A DNA stretch of 64,000 bases, from the NCBI GenBank assembly GCA_034509925.1, contig CM067527.1, forward strand, positions 11,480,001 to 11,544,000, in the 5' to 3' direction. Below, one piece after another: positions 37,079 to 56,602 of this stretch. The notes below the pieces were generated by a model. It ran no database searches and was not told where the DNA came from. It saw only the letters and a list, made by a program, of their open reading frames with translations. Numbering within the stretch: the stretch's first letter is position 1; each line of letters starts with the position of its first letter. This stretch comes from Hirudinaria manillensis. Lineage: Eukaryota; Annelida; Clitellata; Hirudinida; Hirudinidae. The translations under genes and the position numbers were made by a program.

Positions 37079-39313
37079 ACCATTATTATTATCATTATTA
37101 TTATTATTATTACCATTATTATTATCATTGTTATTATTATTAATATCGATCAATCCCCTCTAAAGTTTACCCTTAACATTTTGACAGGCCACTAGAAGAG
37201 AGTACAGGACCTTGACGGACAAGGAAAGGCGAAAGTTTCACGATTGTTTGACCAAAATGAAACAAAGTCCTGCAGTTGACGGATATGCCAATCACAGCGA
37301 ATACGAGAGTTTTGTCATTCATCATACTTTCGATTTCTCTCCCGAGGCACACGAATCTCCGAGTTTTCTTCTCTTCCATAGGATCTTCATTTACCTGTTA
37401 GGGGGGTATTTTGAAATTGGGAGGCTCTTTGGGGCAGGGGGTTTGGGCTGGATTTTGTGGGGTCTGAGTTTATGTGGGTGATAAAAGCTAGTGCGGTCAT
37501 TTGCTCATCTGTGCTAGGGGTTTTTATTAAATTTCTTGAATCGTTTTTAGAGTATAATGAGATTCCATTGGAACCGTTAAGCGACGGAAACACTATAGCA
37601 TTGATATTATTTCGTTTTGTAATTGGTAATCTACAAATATAACAGATAATATTTGGTAATCATATTTAAGACTCCACTGAGCTGTTATGCAGAGTTGTTT
37701 CGTGAATTTACAGATTCGAGAGATTGATGAGAAGCCATCAGGGTTGCCATGACGTTGGTTTACCCTACTGGGATCCAACGATGGATACATTCCTGCCAGA
37801 TCCTAGTAACACCGTCATGTTTTCCCATGAAGATTATTTTGGCAACGGTAAGGGTGAGGTGACTTCTGGCTTCCTCAAGGATTGGGGAACAGTCGTGCCG
37901 CCTTACTGTTTGAAAGTTGGGGAACGTCTGACTAGGGATATGTGCAGGGACCCTGATCAGATCATCACGGACGAAATCATCAATCGATTCATCTCCTGCG
38001 GTCGCTACGGAGACTGTGTTACACCCAAGAACAGGGACTTTGAGGATTTCCACGGACTGATACATGGTTGCGTCGGAGGTCACATGATCGACCTTAGCTG
38101 CGCTCCAAACGACCCGGCCTTTTTTCTCTACCACTGCTTTGTCGACTACGTTTTCCAGGAGTATTTGAACCGGCGATATCCAGATCTTGGCGACGATTCT
38201 ACAGATCCGTCAGAAGACTATCCGCAGACGGTGGAAAAGCCCTACCATGTGGCCACGGAGCCTATGAAGCCGTTTAACAACTACAAGGTCATCGACGGTC
38301 TGAGCAGAAACTTCAGTCGCCTGTTCGTCCGCTACGAGCCGAGACCGTTCAGATGTTCCTCAGATGTCGACTGCGGCGGAGACAGGTCTCGAGCCTTGTG
38401 GTGTGACGTCAACACGAAACGCTGCAAGGCCAGGATAGCCATAGATGGAGATTGCTCCGGGTTGCAGGACAACGCCTGCTATCCAGACTGTCCTGTAAAC
38501 CAGGTGGCCGTCTGTTCCACCAAGACCGTGACTTGTCAATGCGAGACGAGAACGTGCAGTTCTGACTTCGACTGTATCGATGCCGGAGGAGGAGAGGGTC
38601 AATTGTGCGATCCGAAGACTCTTAAATGTCAGTCGAGACTTTATGTCGGACAGCATTGTGGCCATCTGCCAGATAAATTTTGCAGCGGAGGTTGCGTGCG
38701 CAGCTACGAATCGCCTCGCTGCGTTCTTGGAATCTGCACTTGCGAAGTGAAAACTATAGGCTGTTCCGAGACCTCAAACTGCCCTCAGGGTCTGTGGTGC
38801 AGCCATGGACTATGCGTGAAGAAAGTTCAAGTAGGCGAATCCTGTAAAGATGCAGGAGTCGAGAAATGCGGAGGTTTCGAATCGGGAATCGATTGCCCGG
38901 TCGGACTTGTGTCCAGTTGTTCACCGAAGCAAATCTGCGAGTGCAGAACCGAGGATGATCAAGAGTATTCACAGAAATCACAGAGCTACGCCGGACAAAC
39001 CAATGAAGCCCCGAATCTCGAAAACCATTTGAAAGAGAGACCATCGAGTCCTTCTGAGTCGAATGTTCCAGTGAGGAAAGACAGTAGCGAGCCACGAGTC
39101 GCCTTGCCTTGCAACAAAGATTCAGACTGCGCTGATGAAGAGTATCTCTGCGTAATGAAACGATCGAGGAGCGGAACTTCGGAAGGTAAATTTAAAACAT
39201 GCAACAAGATCAGATGCCTCGACCAATCGAACTGTGAAAGATTGGGACTGAAGAGAACGATTTGTAAGGATTCTCTCTGCCGAAGAGACTTCAGTGCTGG
39301 TTCAAGTGGATAA
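36709..39313 (+). CDS. Secreted tyrosinase with cysteine-rich tail
   Basis: Exons 36709-36936, 37188-37396 and 37714-39313 join in phases 0 and 2 to give 678 residues. The N-terminus MDLKLLSAVIFLAVFG is a signal peptide. The CuA site includes the HH pair at 121-122, H131 and H140 (AHESPSFLLFHR, with the family's HX8H spacing). CuB has H259 and H263 (FHGLIHG) and H286 (DPAFFLYHCFVD). The usual HH doublet before the last motif is YH here. Tyrosinases oxidise phenols to quinones for pigment, sclerotisation or shell and cuticle hardening; which applies here is unknown. From about residue 345 the protein is a series of Cys-rich modules of the form CSxDxDC...WC...CK, like EB or Dickkopf-type knots, then a Ser-rich linker and a last Cys cluster. 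The third exon covers what four exons encode in the adjacent tyrosinase, so introns have been lost here or gained there. Confidence 0.9.
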
Positions 39314-39548
39314 CTGTTCAGTCGGACATGAAGTGGAACATCGGCCTTTTGCGTTTTTGCGGATGGAGTTTGGATGGAGAGTTTTTGTGGAGAGTCTTTC
39401 AAATTGTGATTTCCAGATATAAGACTTGCACACTGTGATGCACGAACATACACGAAGTATTACGGGAAGAAAACCTTTTTGTTCATGCTTTTTCGTCTTT
39501 CTGAATTCGTTTAATTTTATTTTAGAGGGAATGGAATGATGAAAATCC

Positions 39549-39554
39549 AATAAA
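39549..39554 (+). terminator. Polyadenylation signal AATAAA
   Basis: Canonical AATAAA about 235 bp after the first tyrosinase stop codon. Confidence 0.65.
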
Positions 39555-40178
39555 TATTTTTAGACAGAAAATTCCGATGTTAGATTCGAAGTTCTAAGTA
39601 AAGTTTAGTTTAGTCACGCTTCGGTAAAATCAATTAGCAAATATTGAGTCGCAATCAATTCATAACGAAGTAATCAGACATAAACAATTTTTGAGGAAAA
39701 ATTTATGATTCATTTAACATTGTGACCATAGCCCTCTGAACACACATAAAAACCTAATTTCAAACGTGTCGCTCAGTCCGGCCCAATCATAGGCTTTAAA
39801 TTGCGATTGTTCGATGTCAAACTCATCGATATGACATCGAAATTGGATGTTATCGGCTAAACGAGAACCGAAATGCCTTTGAAATGTCATCCTTCATTCA
39901 AACGAGGATTGGTCTTAGTGCGCTTAAATGCCAAAAGTCATTTTCCCTACAAAACACGGTTACAAATGAAATAGCTACGTAGAATAGATTGGGCTTCCGA
40001 CTTCTAAGTGAGAAAGTTTGAAGTAACTGTTCGAACAAATAGTTGCTTGTATCGAAAGTTATTTTACGAAATTCGATATATTGATCGATGAAGGAGTAGG
40101 ACACGTGAAATTATTCACAACGACTGCTATATTAATTTCTTCTTAGGAGTCTATCAAAACCAGTCGAAAGTTGCGAGA
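39555..40178. other. Intergenic spacer between the tandem tyrosinases
   Basis: About 620 bp of AT-rich DNA with no coding signal. It probably contains the promoter of the second tyrosinase. Confidence 0.55.
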
Positions 40179-42548
40179 ATGATATCGAGAAATCGCCTGT
40201 ATGTCCTTCTCAGCACCGTCATCGCTGCGTTCATCCTAACCATTTTCTTCAACATCGTGGATTTCCAGTGGTTCGAAGGCCAGCTGTTAGGTGGAGAGAC
40301 CCATCCGGTTTCTTTCTTGAGGCGTAAACCGAAAGAGTACGAGGATGAGTGCGACGATTGTAGCGAAGAGGAATTCTACCCAGACTACCATGAGCATCCA
40401 AACAGTTCGGAAATCAATAAAATCATGATCGAAAAATGGAAAAACGTCGAGAAACTGATGTTCGACGACAAGACTGTTAAAACTAGAAAGTGGTTCAGAA
40501 AGGGCTGTCCACCGCCGCCCTCGGTCCAACTGAGTCCCAAGTCGTACTCCGTGGTTGCCAGAAAGGAGTACAGGACGCTCAGTACGAAGGAGAGAAATAC
40601 CTTCCACGACTGCCTCCTTAAAATGATCAATACTCCGGCTGTGGAACCTTTTTGGGATCAGTCTGAGTATGACAGTTTTGTCACCCAGCACAGGTTTCAA
40701 TTCTCGCCACAAGCCCACGATTCGGCCGCCTTTGCACCTTACCATCGGGTCTACTTGTTCTAGTTGGTCTATTTGCCTCCACTAAAGGGCATTGTTGCTG
40801 TTGTTGATGTTACACTACTGCTGTTTTATATTATTTGTCATAATAAATATTATATTTAATTACTTGATTTATTTTTCAAATCCTCGGAAACGATTTAGTC
40901 TAAAATTTAGAACTAACTGATTCTTACTAAATCTTTCGATCAATCACTTCCTGATTCCTGAATCCAGTTTCGAGAGAGTCCTGAGAAGCCATGAGGGATG
41001 CGAGGAAGTCGGTCTGCCCTACTGGGACACCACCCTTGACAGCTTCCTTCCTGATCCCAGCATGTCCGCCATGTTTACTGACGATTCTTACATCGGCAAC
41101 AGCAAAGGAGAGGTGAGCCTTGGGCATACTGGGAGATTTCTTTGGCTTTCGATGAGAACTTGTTCACTGCCAGACGATGTTCACTGCTTATGAACGTGAT
41201 TGACAGAACCTAGTCGTTGTTTTATAATTTTTTTAACTTCACCTCTTTGCTACAGGTAACCGAGGGATTCCTTGCCAAAGGCTGGGCCACGGTTAAAATT
41301 CCGATGTGCGTTCCTTACGGTAAGAAACTTGCCAGGGCGATGTGTACCGATCGCTATCAGATGATGTCCGACCAAATGATAGAGGAGTTTGTCAACTGCC
41401 CAAACTTCGAGCGGTGCGTCAGTCCCCACAACATGAACTTTGAGGAAAACCACGGTCTCATTCACGGGTGTCTCGGTGGTCATATGAAGGAGCTCATATG
41501 TTCACCTTACGATCCTCTCTTCTACATGCATCACAGCTTTGTTGACTTAATCTTCGAACAACATTTGGCCAAGACATTCCCCAATTATGACGAAGATGCT
41601 AGCGTTGCCTATCCCGAGGACGGAAAGATCGACATTTACTATCAGAGGGGAAGCGAACCTATGCGACCTTTCGAGGGTTCGGGACTTAAGGTTAGCGTCA
41701 GCACGTGATCAAGAAGATTAATTTTTCTTTTTTCAATCAACTTCCTATTACAGGTTAAGGATGGAATGAGCAGAAATTTTACCAGAGACTTTTACACGTA
41801 TCATCCGAGACCGCACTATTGCACCAGGGATTCTCACTGCCACTCCAAGCTTTTATGGTGTGATGCCGAGGACCAAAGGTGTAAGGCAAAGGCCGGAGAA
41901 GGTGGAGATTGCACCGGTCTTCCAAACGAGGCTTGCCACTGCAAGTAATAACAATTAATTATTTATTTGTGATAATTACGTCACCGATAATGACTTCTCC
42001 CGGACTTCTTCAGATATCCTGAAGAGAAGCCATTTTGTTCGACTTTCTCATCGAAATGCGAATGCCTGGGCGGTTCCGGTCAAAGACAAACTCCTCCGAC
42101 CGTCAAGAGCTGCAGCAGTGACGCCGACTGCCAATCGAACGAGTGGTGTCGCAAGAAATCTTGCGAAAAGAAGATGGTCGTAGGCGGGGAGTGCGGCAAC
42201 CTGCCTGACAACGCCTGCTCGCCCAACACGAGCGTCGAAATCACTGGTGACAGGTCCCTCAAGCCCTGTCGCTCGTTCGAAAACCCTCGGTGCCTCAAAG
42301 GACGCTGTTCTTGCTCTCTACAGATGATGCGCTGCGACCTTTCCAAGCTTGACTGCCTATCCATCGATCCGGAACTGTGGTGCCATCCCAAGAGCGGCCT
42401 ATGTATCTATCGAAGGCGACCTGGGGAACCATGCGAAAACTCCCATGCCGCCTGCGGTTACTGCGAGAACGGAGAATTTGGTATTTGCTCAAAAAAGTCC
42501 AAAAAGTGCATCTGTTTGTCTTACGATGGCTTAGCGGACATGTTTTGA
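40179..42548 (+). CDS. Membrane-anchored (type II) tyrosinase with cysteine-rich tail
   Basis: Exons 40179-40762, 40968-41112, 41256-41690, 41754-41944 and 42014-42548 join in phases 2, 0, 0 and 2 for 629 residues. The N-terminus is a short basic segment followed by YVLLSTVIAAFILTIFFNIV. This looks like an uncleaved signal anchor, placing the enzyme domain in the lumen or outside. A hydrophilic acidic stem of about 100 residues follows (EYEDECDDCSEEEF). CuA is QHRFQF...AHDSAAFAPYHR; CuB is H309 and H313 (NHGLIHG) and H335-H336 (DPLFYMHHSFVD). Like its upstream neighbour it ends in Cys-rich modules, here fewer. The first exon's apparent stop (TAG at 40761) lies on the splice donor; splicing at TA|GTTGGT restores YLFYFERV, matching the neighbour's IYLFERL. 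It is a tandem duplicate of the preceding gene with a changed membrane topology. Physiological substrate unknown. Confidence 0.88.
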
Positions 42549-43674
42549 ACATTTTCGAATCTTTGATTCACTGATTTAGTCAATGATTTGAGTTCGTTCT
42601 CGGGAATTATTGAATAAAATGGTTTTGTTAAAAATATAAATGGTCTAATCCCTCAAGCATCTGTAACGTTTAAAAATAAAAATAAAATTTTCTTGATCAA
42701 GTAATTATTTATTATCATCCAACTGACAAATGTTGTCAATATTTTTCGAATAGGAAATTTCGCTTCCTGGGCTGTTAATTTGAGGCCAAAGATATATTCA
42801 AAAGCAAATACTGTATTTTGTATTAAATTCATTCAATTCAATAGTGTTCACTAAAATTTCTTATATAAATACCTTAACATTTTAAGTGTACAAGTTTAGA
42901 ATTTTCATTCAGAGGCTAAATCAATATCAATATAATCTTTCATGATTTTATAATAAAGTATAAGAAATGCTCAAATTTGCGAGGAAACGCGAGATATTAT
43001 GTTAGAGATATTATGTTGTTTATATGTAATCACTCACCGCAGATAAACAGGTAGATAAAGGAACGTTAAGTCATTTTATTGACTAAACCATTTTCTTCGA
43101 AATATTTAGAAACTCGAAACATTATTGAAACAATAGTCAATCGAGTATGTTTAAAATTATGTATCATAAATTTCAATTTCAATTTATTCGGAGGAAGAAT
43201 CCATACAGGTTGAAATCAATCTCAGGTAAAATCACCTTTAACATTTTTATTGATTTAAAATAATATTTTAATTTACAAATGCTAGAAAAATTCAAAGGAA
43301 TAGGCATAAATAGTGCAGAATTTTGTACAATAAAAAAGGCTTAGCGAACAATTTCAAACATTAATTGGATGATTTTTGCTTGCATTTTTCTGGAAAAGCA
43401 GCGTTATTAAAATTAACAGGTGTATTAAAATAAATATTTAATTTTAAAGCGCTTTTAAGTCGTTGGTTATAAAGAACAAAAGCTACGGGTTTTGTTGCTT
43501 CACCTCTTTGTAAGTGGCCTTGACTCTTGTCTCCGAGGTTCGTGGTTCCAAACTTTAAACTTTTCCTCTTTGAGGTTTGGTACCTTTAGATAAAGTATTT
43601 GTTAAACATTAAATTTGATTTTAAATCGAATTAGAAAATCTTTCTGATTACCTTGCAGTTGAAATACTTCGAAA
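42549..43674. other. Intergenic region between the second tyrosinase and MTHFD1
   Basis: AT-rich, with the tyrosinase 3-prime end and the MTHFD1 5-prime region. An acceptor-like CTTGCAG at 43652-43658, 16 bp before the MTHFD1 ATG, suggests a 5-prime UTR intron or a trans-splice site. No extra gene seen. Confidence 0.5.
42613..42618 (+). terminator. Polyadenylation signal AATAAA
   Basis: Canonical AATAAA 65 bp after the second tyrosinase stop codon. Confidence 0.65.
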
Positions 43675-52074
<8,400 letters not shown>

Positions 52075-52119
52075 AGCCAAAAATATGACATGACCTTGGC
52101 CTATTGACAATTGCTGCTT

Positions 52120-52125
52120 AATAAA
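52120..52125 (+). terminator. Polyadenylation signal AATAAA (MTHFD1)
   Basis: Canonical AATAAA 46 bp after the MTHFD1 stop codon. Confidence 0.65.
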
Positions 52126-52411
52126 TAACTGACAAAATTCTTTACAACTTGGGCGTATCACCTAATTAAACTAATAATTACCAGAAGATCTGATAGCCAG
52201 TTAATAATAATAATAATAGCAACATTTCCATTATTATTTTTAATAATGCATCTTTACATACCTTAGCGCATCTGTGTATCCAAAAGCTATATATTATCAA
52301 ATCTGCCATATACACCTCGTGATCCGATTGTCTTAGTGGATTAGAAGGATTTTCATATTAATCATTTTATATTAATCATCCACATGCAAAGACCATAATA
52401 TTGGAATATAT

Positions 52412-52417
52412 TTTATT
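52412..52417 (-). terminator. Polyadenylation signal (AATAAA on the minus strand, ITFG2)
   Basis: TTTATT on the plus strand, about 430 bp downstream of the ITFG2 stop codon. Confidence 0.5.
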
Positions 52418-52846
52418 CAAAATTTGTACATTCATTTGAATTATGTCACATAATTTCTTGAGAAGCAGGAGTTCAGGATTGGGTTCATTTTGTTAATTTA
52501 AATATAGGTCAGCCTATGTACTGAGCTTCTGACAGCACCGCCCCAGTTACATACTCCACATCAGTTTGTTTCTATTTATAATGCAAAGTTGTGATCATTC
52601 AAATGGGACCCAAATGACTTTCTTTGATTCTTCCGTCATTGGTCATCACATCGGAAGTCAAAGCCTTCCGATTGGCTCGTACATCACCTTGTTTACGAAT
52701 TCCTTGAGTTGGTCTTTGTTATCGGCTGGAAACGGATAGTAGAGTTGGACAAATGAATAATCATAAATCATTATAATATTTTATAATGAGAAGCGACCAT
52801 TCAGCTGAGGCAATCCGGATAAATTATCATAAATTATTATAATATT

Positions 52847-55800
52847 TTATAAAGAGAAGTGTTGCTTGTTTAGCCAAGGCGACTGACCGTCTATGCCGAG
52901 GTCTTTCAGTTCTTTGACGAGACTCGGTTTCGACTTAACTGCATCCAACATGTTCGCGATTCCGATGCTGTGGAGATGGACATTGTAGAAAACGACCAGC
53001 TTGCCACTCAGGGTGGCATAGCACAGGACCGAGCTCGGATGGTCCTTGGATATGGAAAAGGTCCCTATGGAAAAGAATGGCTTCGTAAAGTTCATTCAGA
53101 AGATGATGCGACGATGATGCGACTGTAAAGAGACAAGGAGGATAATGTTGAGTGCAAATGATTTAATGGGGGAAGTTATGAAGTTTTGAGTGATAATTCA
53201 TAATTTGTTGAGGAAACATAAGAATATCCATGTCGTGATGATAGGAAATGTATAAAGCAGAAATGATAAATAATGGCAAAAGGGTTCAGAAGTTCTATGA
53301 TTCTATCAAGATTCATATGTAATGATGGACATCAATGCACCTGAACAGAACGCTGCCACGTTTTCCTTGAAGTGAAACCTGACGACCTCCTTTGAAAGGT
53401 TAACGATGTACGTCTGTCCGTCCCACGAACACACCACTACCTCTTCTGTGCCATCACCCTAATAACAAAAAAAAATGTGCTATGCTCCAAATTGCAGCAC
53501 ATATTGGTGAGCCCCCTAGAGGTTTATTAGGAACAAAACTATTTTTTAATTAATTTTTTTTATTGAACTATTATATTATTTAGAAACAAAGCTTTTTAAA
53601 ATTCATGCTTATGTTTTTGAATATCCTGCATGTCTGGACAGGAGGAAGAGGGACTATTCCTGCCAGATCATTTACGCAGTACTTTACAACATCCTTGAAG
53701 AGATTTGCAAATCTCAACAAGACTTGCACGATGACATAATTTGCAATAAAGTATGGGATAGAATGAACCAGTAGGATCGGTGAATCTTTGGATTTCTAAT
53801 CACCAACGTGTTTGTTTTGTCTTAGCATTGCCTTCATTAATTGCCACTAACCGTGATATCCAGCTTCGTTATGGCAAAGAGCTGGTGATCAACACACAGT
53901 GACCAAATGATTTTGTCACCGTCAATCAAGGTGATTGTACCTGAAATGAAGGTTAGAATGGTTTGCGATTGTGATGATAGCAGCAATCGTGACTGCACTG
54001 TGGTTAGAACACAACAGTTTTTGAGAATCAATTACATACCCAAGATAATAACAATAACAAAGACGATGTCATCGTTCGTATCGCTCACCGTCGAGAGTAC
54101 AAATGGCTGAGAAGGAGATTTTGTCAGATTCCTCATCAGATTCTCTCCTAGTCCTGCTCACGATGTTGCTTATGACTTCAGTCGAAACGTTCGGGTTTCG
54201 GGCCCTTGGCGATCCGAGAGGATGGTACCTGACCGAGGGACCGCAGCAGAACCTTCAGGGAGACAATGAAGTACTTCATTCGTCTAAGAACAGAAAGGAA
54301 AGAAAAATAGATCTCTTCAATGTTCCAATCACCGACTTGTTGGAGGACTCGTTGTTGATCGAATCAGATGCTGTCAGTTCTTCTCCTGAACAGATCAGCT
54401 CCACGTAAGATCCTCCCGGCTGGGACACGAGAACCGTCGATCGCCCTGACGGGTTCTTGAGGGCACTCATGGATCCCACCTGGTCATCATTCATTCGTCG
54501 GAGTGCAAATTTATTCCAAAGACAAGTCCTAGGGCATAAATCAATGGTCCCTCAAATAGGGGGATTACCTGTCCGGCGAGCTTCCATTTCTCATGGATGA
54601 CCAGGGCGCCGAAGCAGAAGTTGGTTGAGCTGAGCAGCGACCTGTCGACTGCCGAGGGATTCAGAGGTTGCGAGGGCTCCCACCTGAAGGAACGGACAAC
54701 TCGGTCTGTGTAGGAGACGATGAGTTCGTTGTTCCCGTCCCCGTCTGGAATAATTTTAAAGACGTTCTTGACTCGAACTATTTTAGACTCAAGTGAACAT
54801 TGACTGTGGGAGATCAGGTTAAGCCAAACAGTCCCTCCATGCTTGATACCACTTAAGTTCTCCAGCTTATATTTTAATAGCATCTATTCTCTTATGGAAT
54901 AGTTATGGCAGGAGTATAACGACTATACCACCTAGTTGTTAGGTGCATAGTTGCTAAGTAAAATTAGGTGATAGGTTAATATCGATACCTTCCTGTTTAT
55001 TACAATATTTAGATGATATTAGCTCCATTACTATTGAATCAGCTAATCACTCAAATGATGACAATGAATGATGTGTTACAACAAGAAGTAACCAATAGCA
55101 ACCTATGTCTGCTATGACACAAGCCTTGGCATTTGAGCTCAACTTCTGGATATAAGCTGGCTTCAATACAAGAGGAACAGGCATGCTCTGAGGCTGGCTG
55201 AAGCTGAGTTGCTGGACGGGATTGTGTGACAGGTTTACAGTCGGTTGCTGGAGGCCTCTCTCGTCTCCGGCTGGGAAATTGAAGCTCTCGGAGTGCGAGT
55301 TGTCCAGCACGAATTCCGTGGCATCAAATCCGACATCTCCCTCCTGAAATCAAAGCCGCCCGATTACCTATGAATCCACAGATTTCATTGCAAAATCTTG
55401 TGAAAAATAACAGTGAAATCAGAGGCTTTGTTATTCACAGATCTATCACAAATGTGAACCTAAATTTAATCTTCAAAGTTACCGTGAAAACCGTGGGGCA
55501 CAAGGCAGAGTCGGGAGTCAAGTAGAAAATATGACACCATCCCTCTGTGCTCAGGGATATCAGACAATTCTAGATGCAGAAAATAAGAGTGTGTGGTCAT
55601 TTGCTAGGAAGTGAATATCCAGGATTGCATACCAGACCCTGGTTTGTTATGTCTCCTACTTCCAAACAGGCAATCTGCAGACAATTTTTTATTAAGAAAA
55701 AATGTAATTTTAATACTTTTGCATTTCATTTGCAATTTTTACAATAAGTTTACCTGAAACTACCAATATAAATAAAATTCTAGTCAAAGCACTAATTTAG

Positions 55801-56238
55801 GAATAATTAAATGAGATTAATTCATTATTGATACATATCTCTAAATTATTGGTTTACATTTAAAATTTCTGCTATTAATTACACAGTCCTGAACTCATAT
55901 GAATTATGATCAGATTATTTAATCGATGTCTGCATCGCCTTACCATGCCCAATTCACTGGCTTTTGCCCAGGGTTTTGGCTCCTGGATGTTTTTGAAGAT
56001 GAACAAATCCCCAGACGTGTTACCAATGGCTATCTCGTTATTCTATTTCAAATTTCATCTTTAAATTAGATCAATGAATACATTTCACGATGTCACATAA
56101 ACATTGATACGTGTAAAGATGATCCTCACAAAGGCTACCCACATTATCGTTGTCCACATCGCCGATCGTAAGAGCCTTATTCATGACATTCCCTTCGAAG
56201 TTAAAATCTATTCTATCCACAAAAGAAACGGTTCTCAT
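52847..56238 (-). CDS. ITFG2: KICSTOR complex protein ITFG2
   Basis: Minus-strand exons in transcript order are 56143-56238, 55944-56042, 55633-55674, 55483-55569, 55103-55343, 54569-54744, 54337-54479, 54089-54228, 53852-53940, 53341-53458 and 52847-53064, giving 482 residues (human protein about 447). Diagnostic ITFG2 motifs appear in order: [97 protein letters not shown] and a Leu-rich C-terminus. FG-GAP-like repeats form a beta-propeller. With KPTN, SZT2 and KICS2 the protein makes KICSTOR, which holds GATOR1 at the lysosome to restrain mTORC1 when amino acids are low. The 42-nt third exon is a microexon. The junction between 54337 and 54228 is the least certain; it was chosen by phase and has a weak donor. 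Confidence 0.93.
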
Positions 56239-56602
56239 GTTCTCAAATTTCTAGGAAACCTTAAAATAATCCCAATAGAGTATGCGAACCACCGAGAGAG
56301 CGAAAACCCAGCTGGAAAAAAAGCCGCCACCCAACCCGATGTAAACATGACCACTCTTTTACACTCACTTTAATTCTAATCTTTAATTTCCTCAAACGAT
56401 TGATCCAATTAATAATAAGCAAGTATTATTGGCAACATTCCTAGAATAAATTTTTGGATGTGCTCATCGTCATTTAAATTGGTAAATCTGTAAACTACGG
56501 AAGACGCTCTCACAGCAAGAGAAAATAAAACATTATTATAAACTCTTTTCGGAGCAATCATGCGATTCGAAAAATACTGTGATTGCACTAATCATCACCT
56601 AA
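56239..56602. other. Short spacer between two co-oriented minus-strand genes
   Basis: 364 bp between the GPCR stop codon and the ITFG2 start codon. It must hold the 3-prime end of one gene and the promoter of the other. A plus-strand TTTAAT (ATTAAA in reverse) near 56386 may be the GPCR poly(A) signal. Confidence 0.45.

Larger units (their letters stand above)
52075..52846. other. Convergent 3-prime intergenic region
   Basis: Between the stop codons of MTHFD1 (+) and ITFG2 (-), which converge. It contains both 3-prime UTRs and a poly(A) signal for each; no other gene is visible. Confidence 0.65.
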
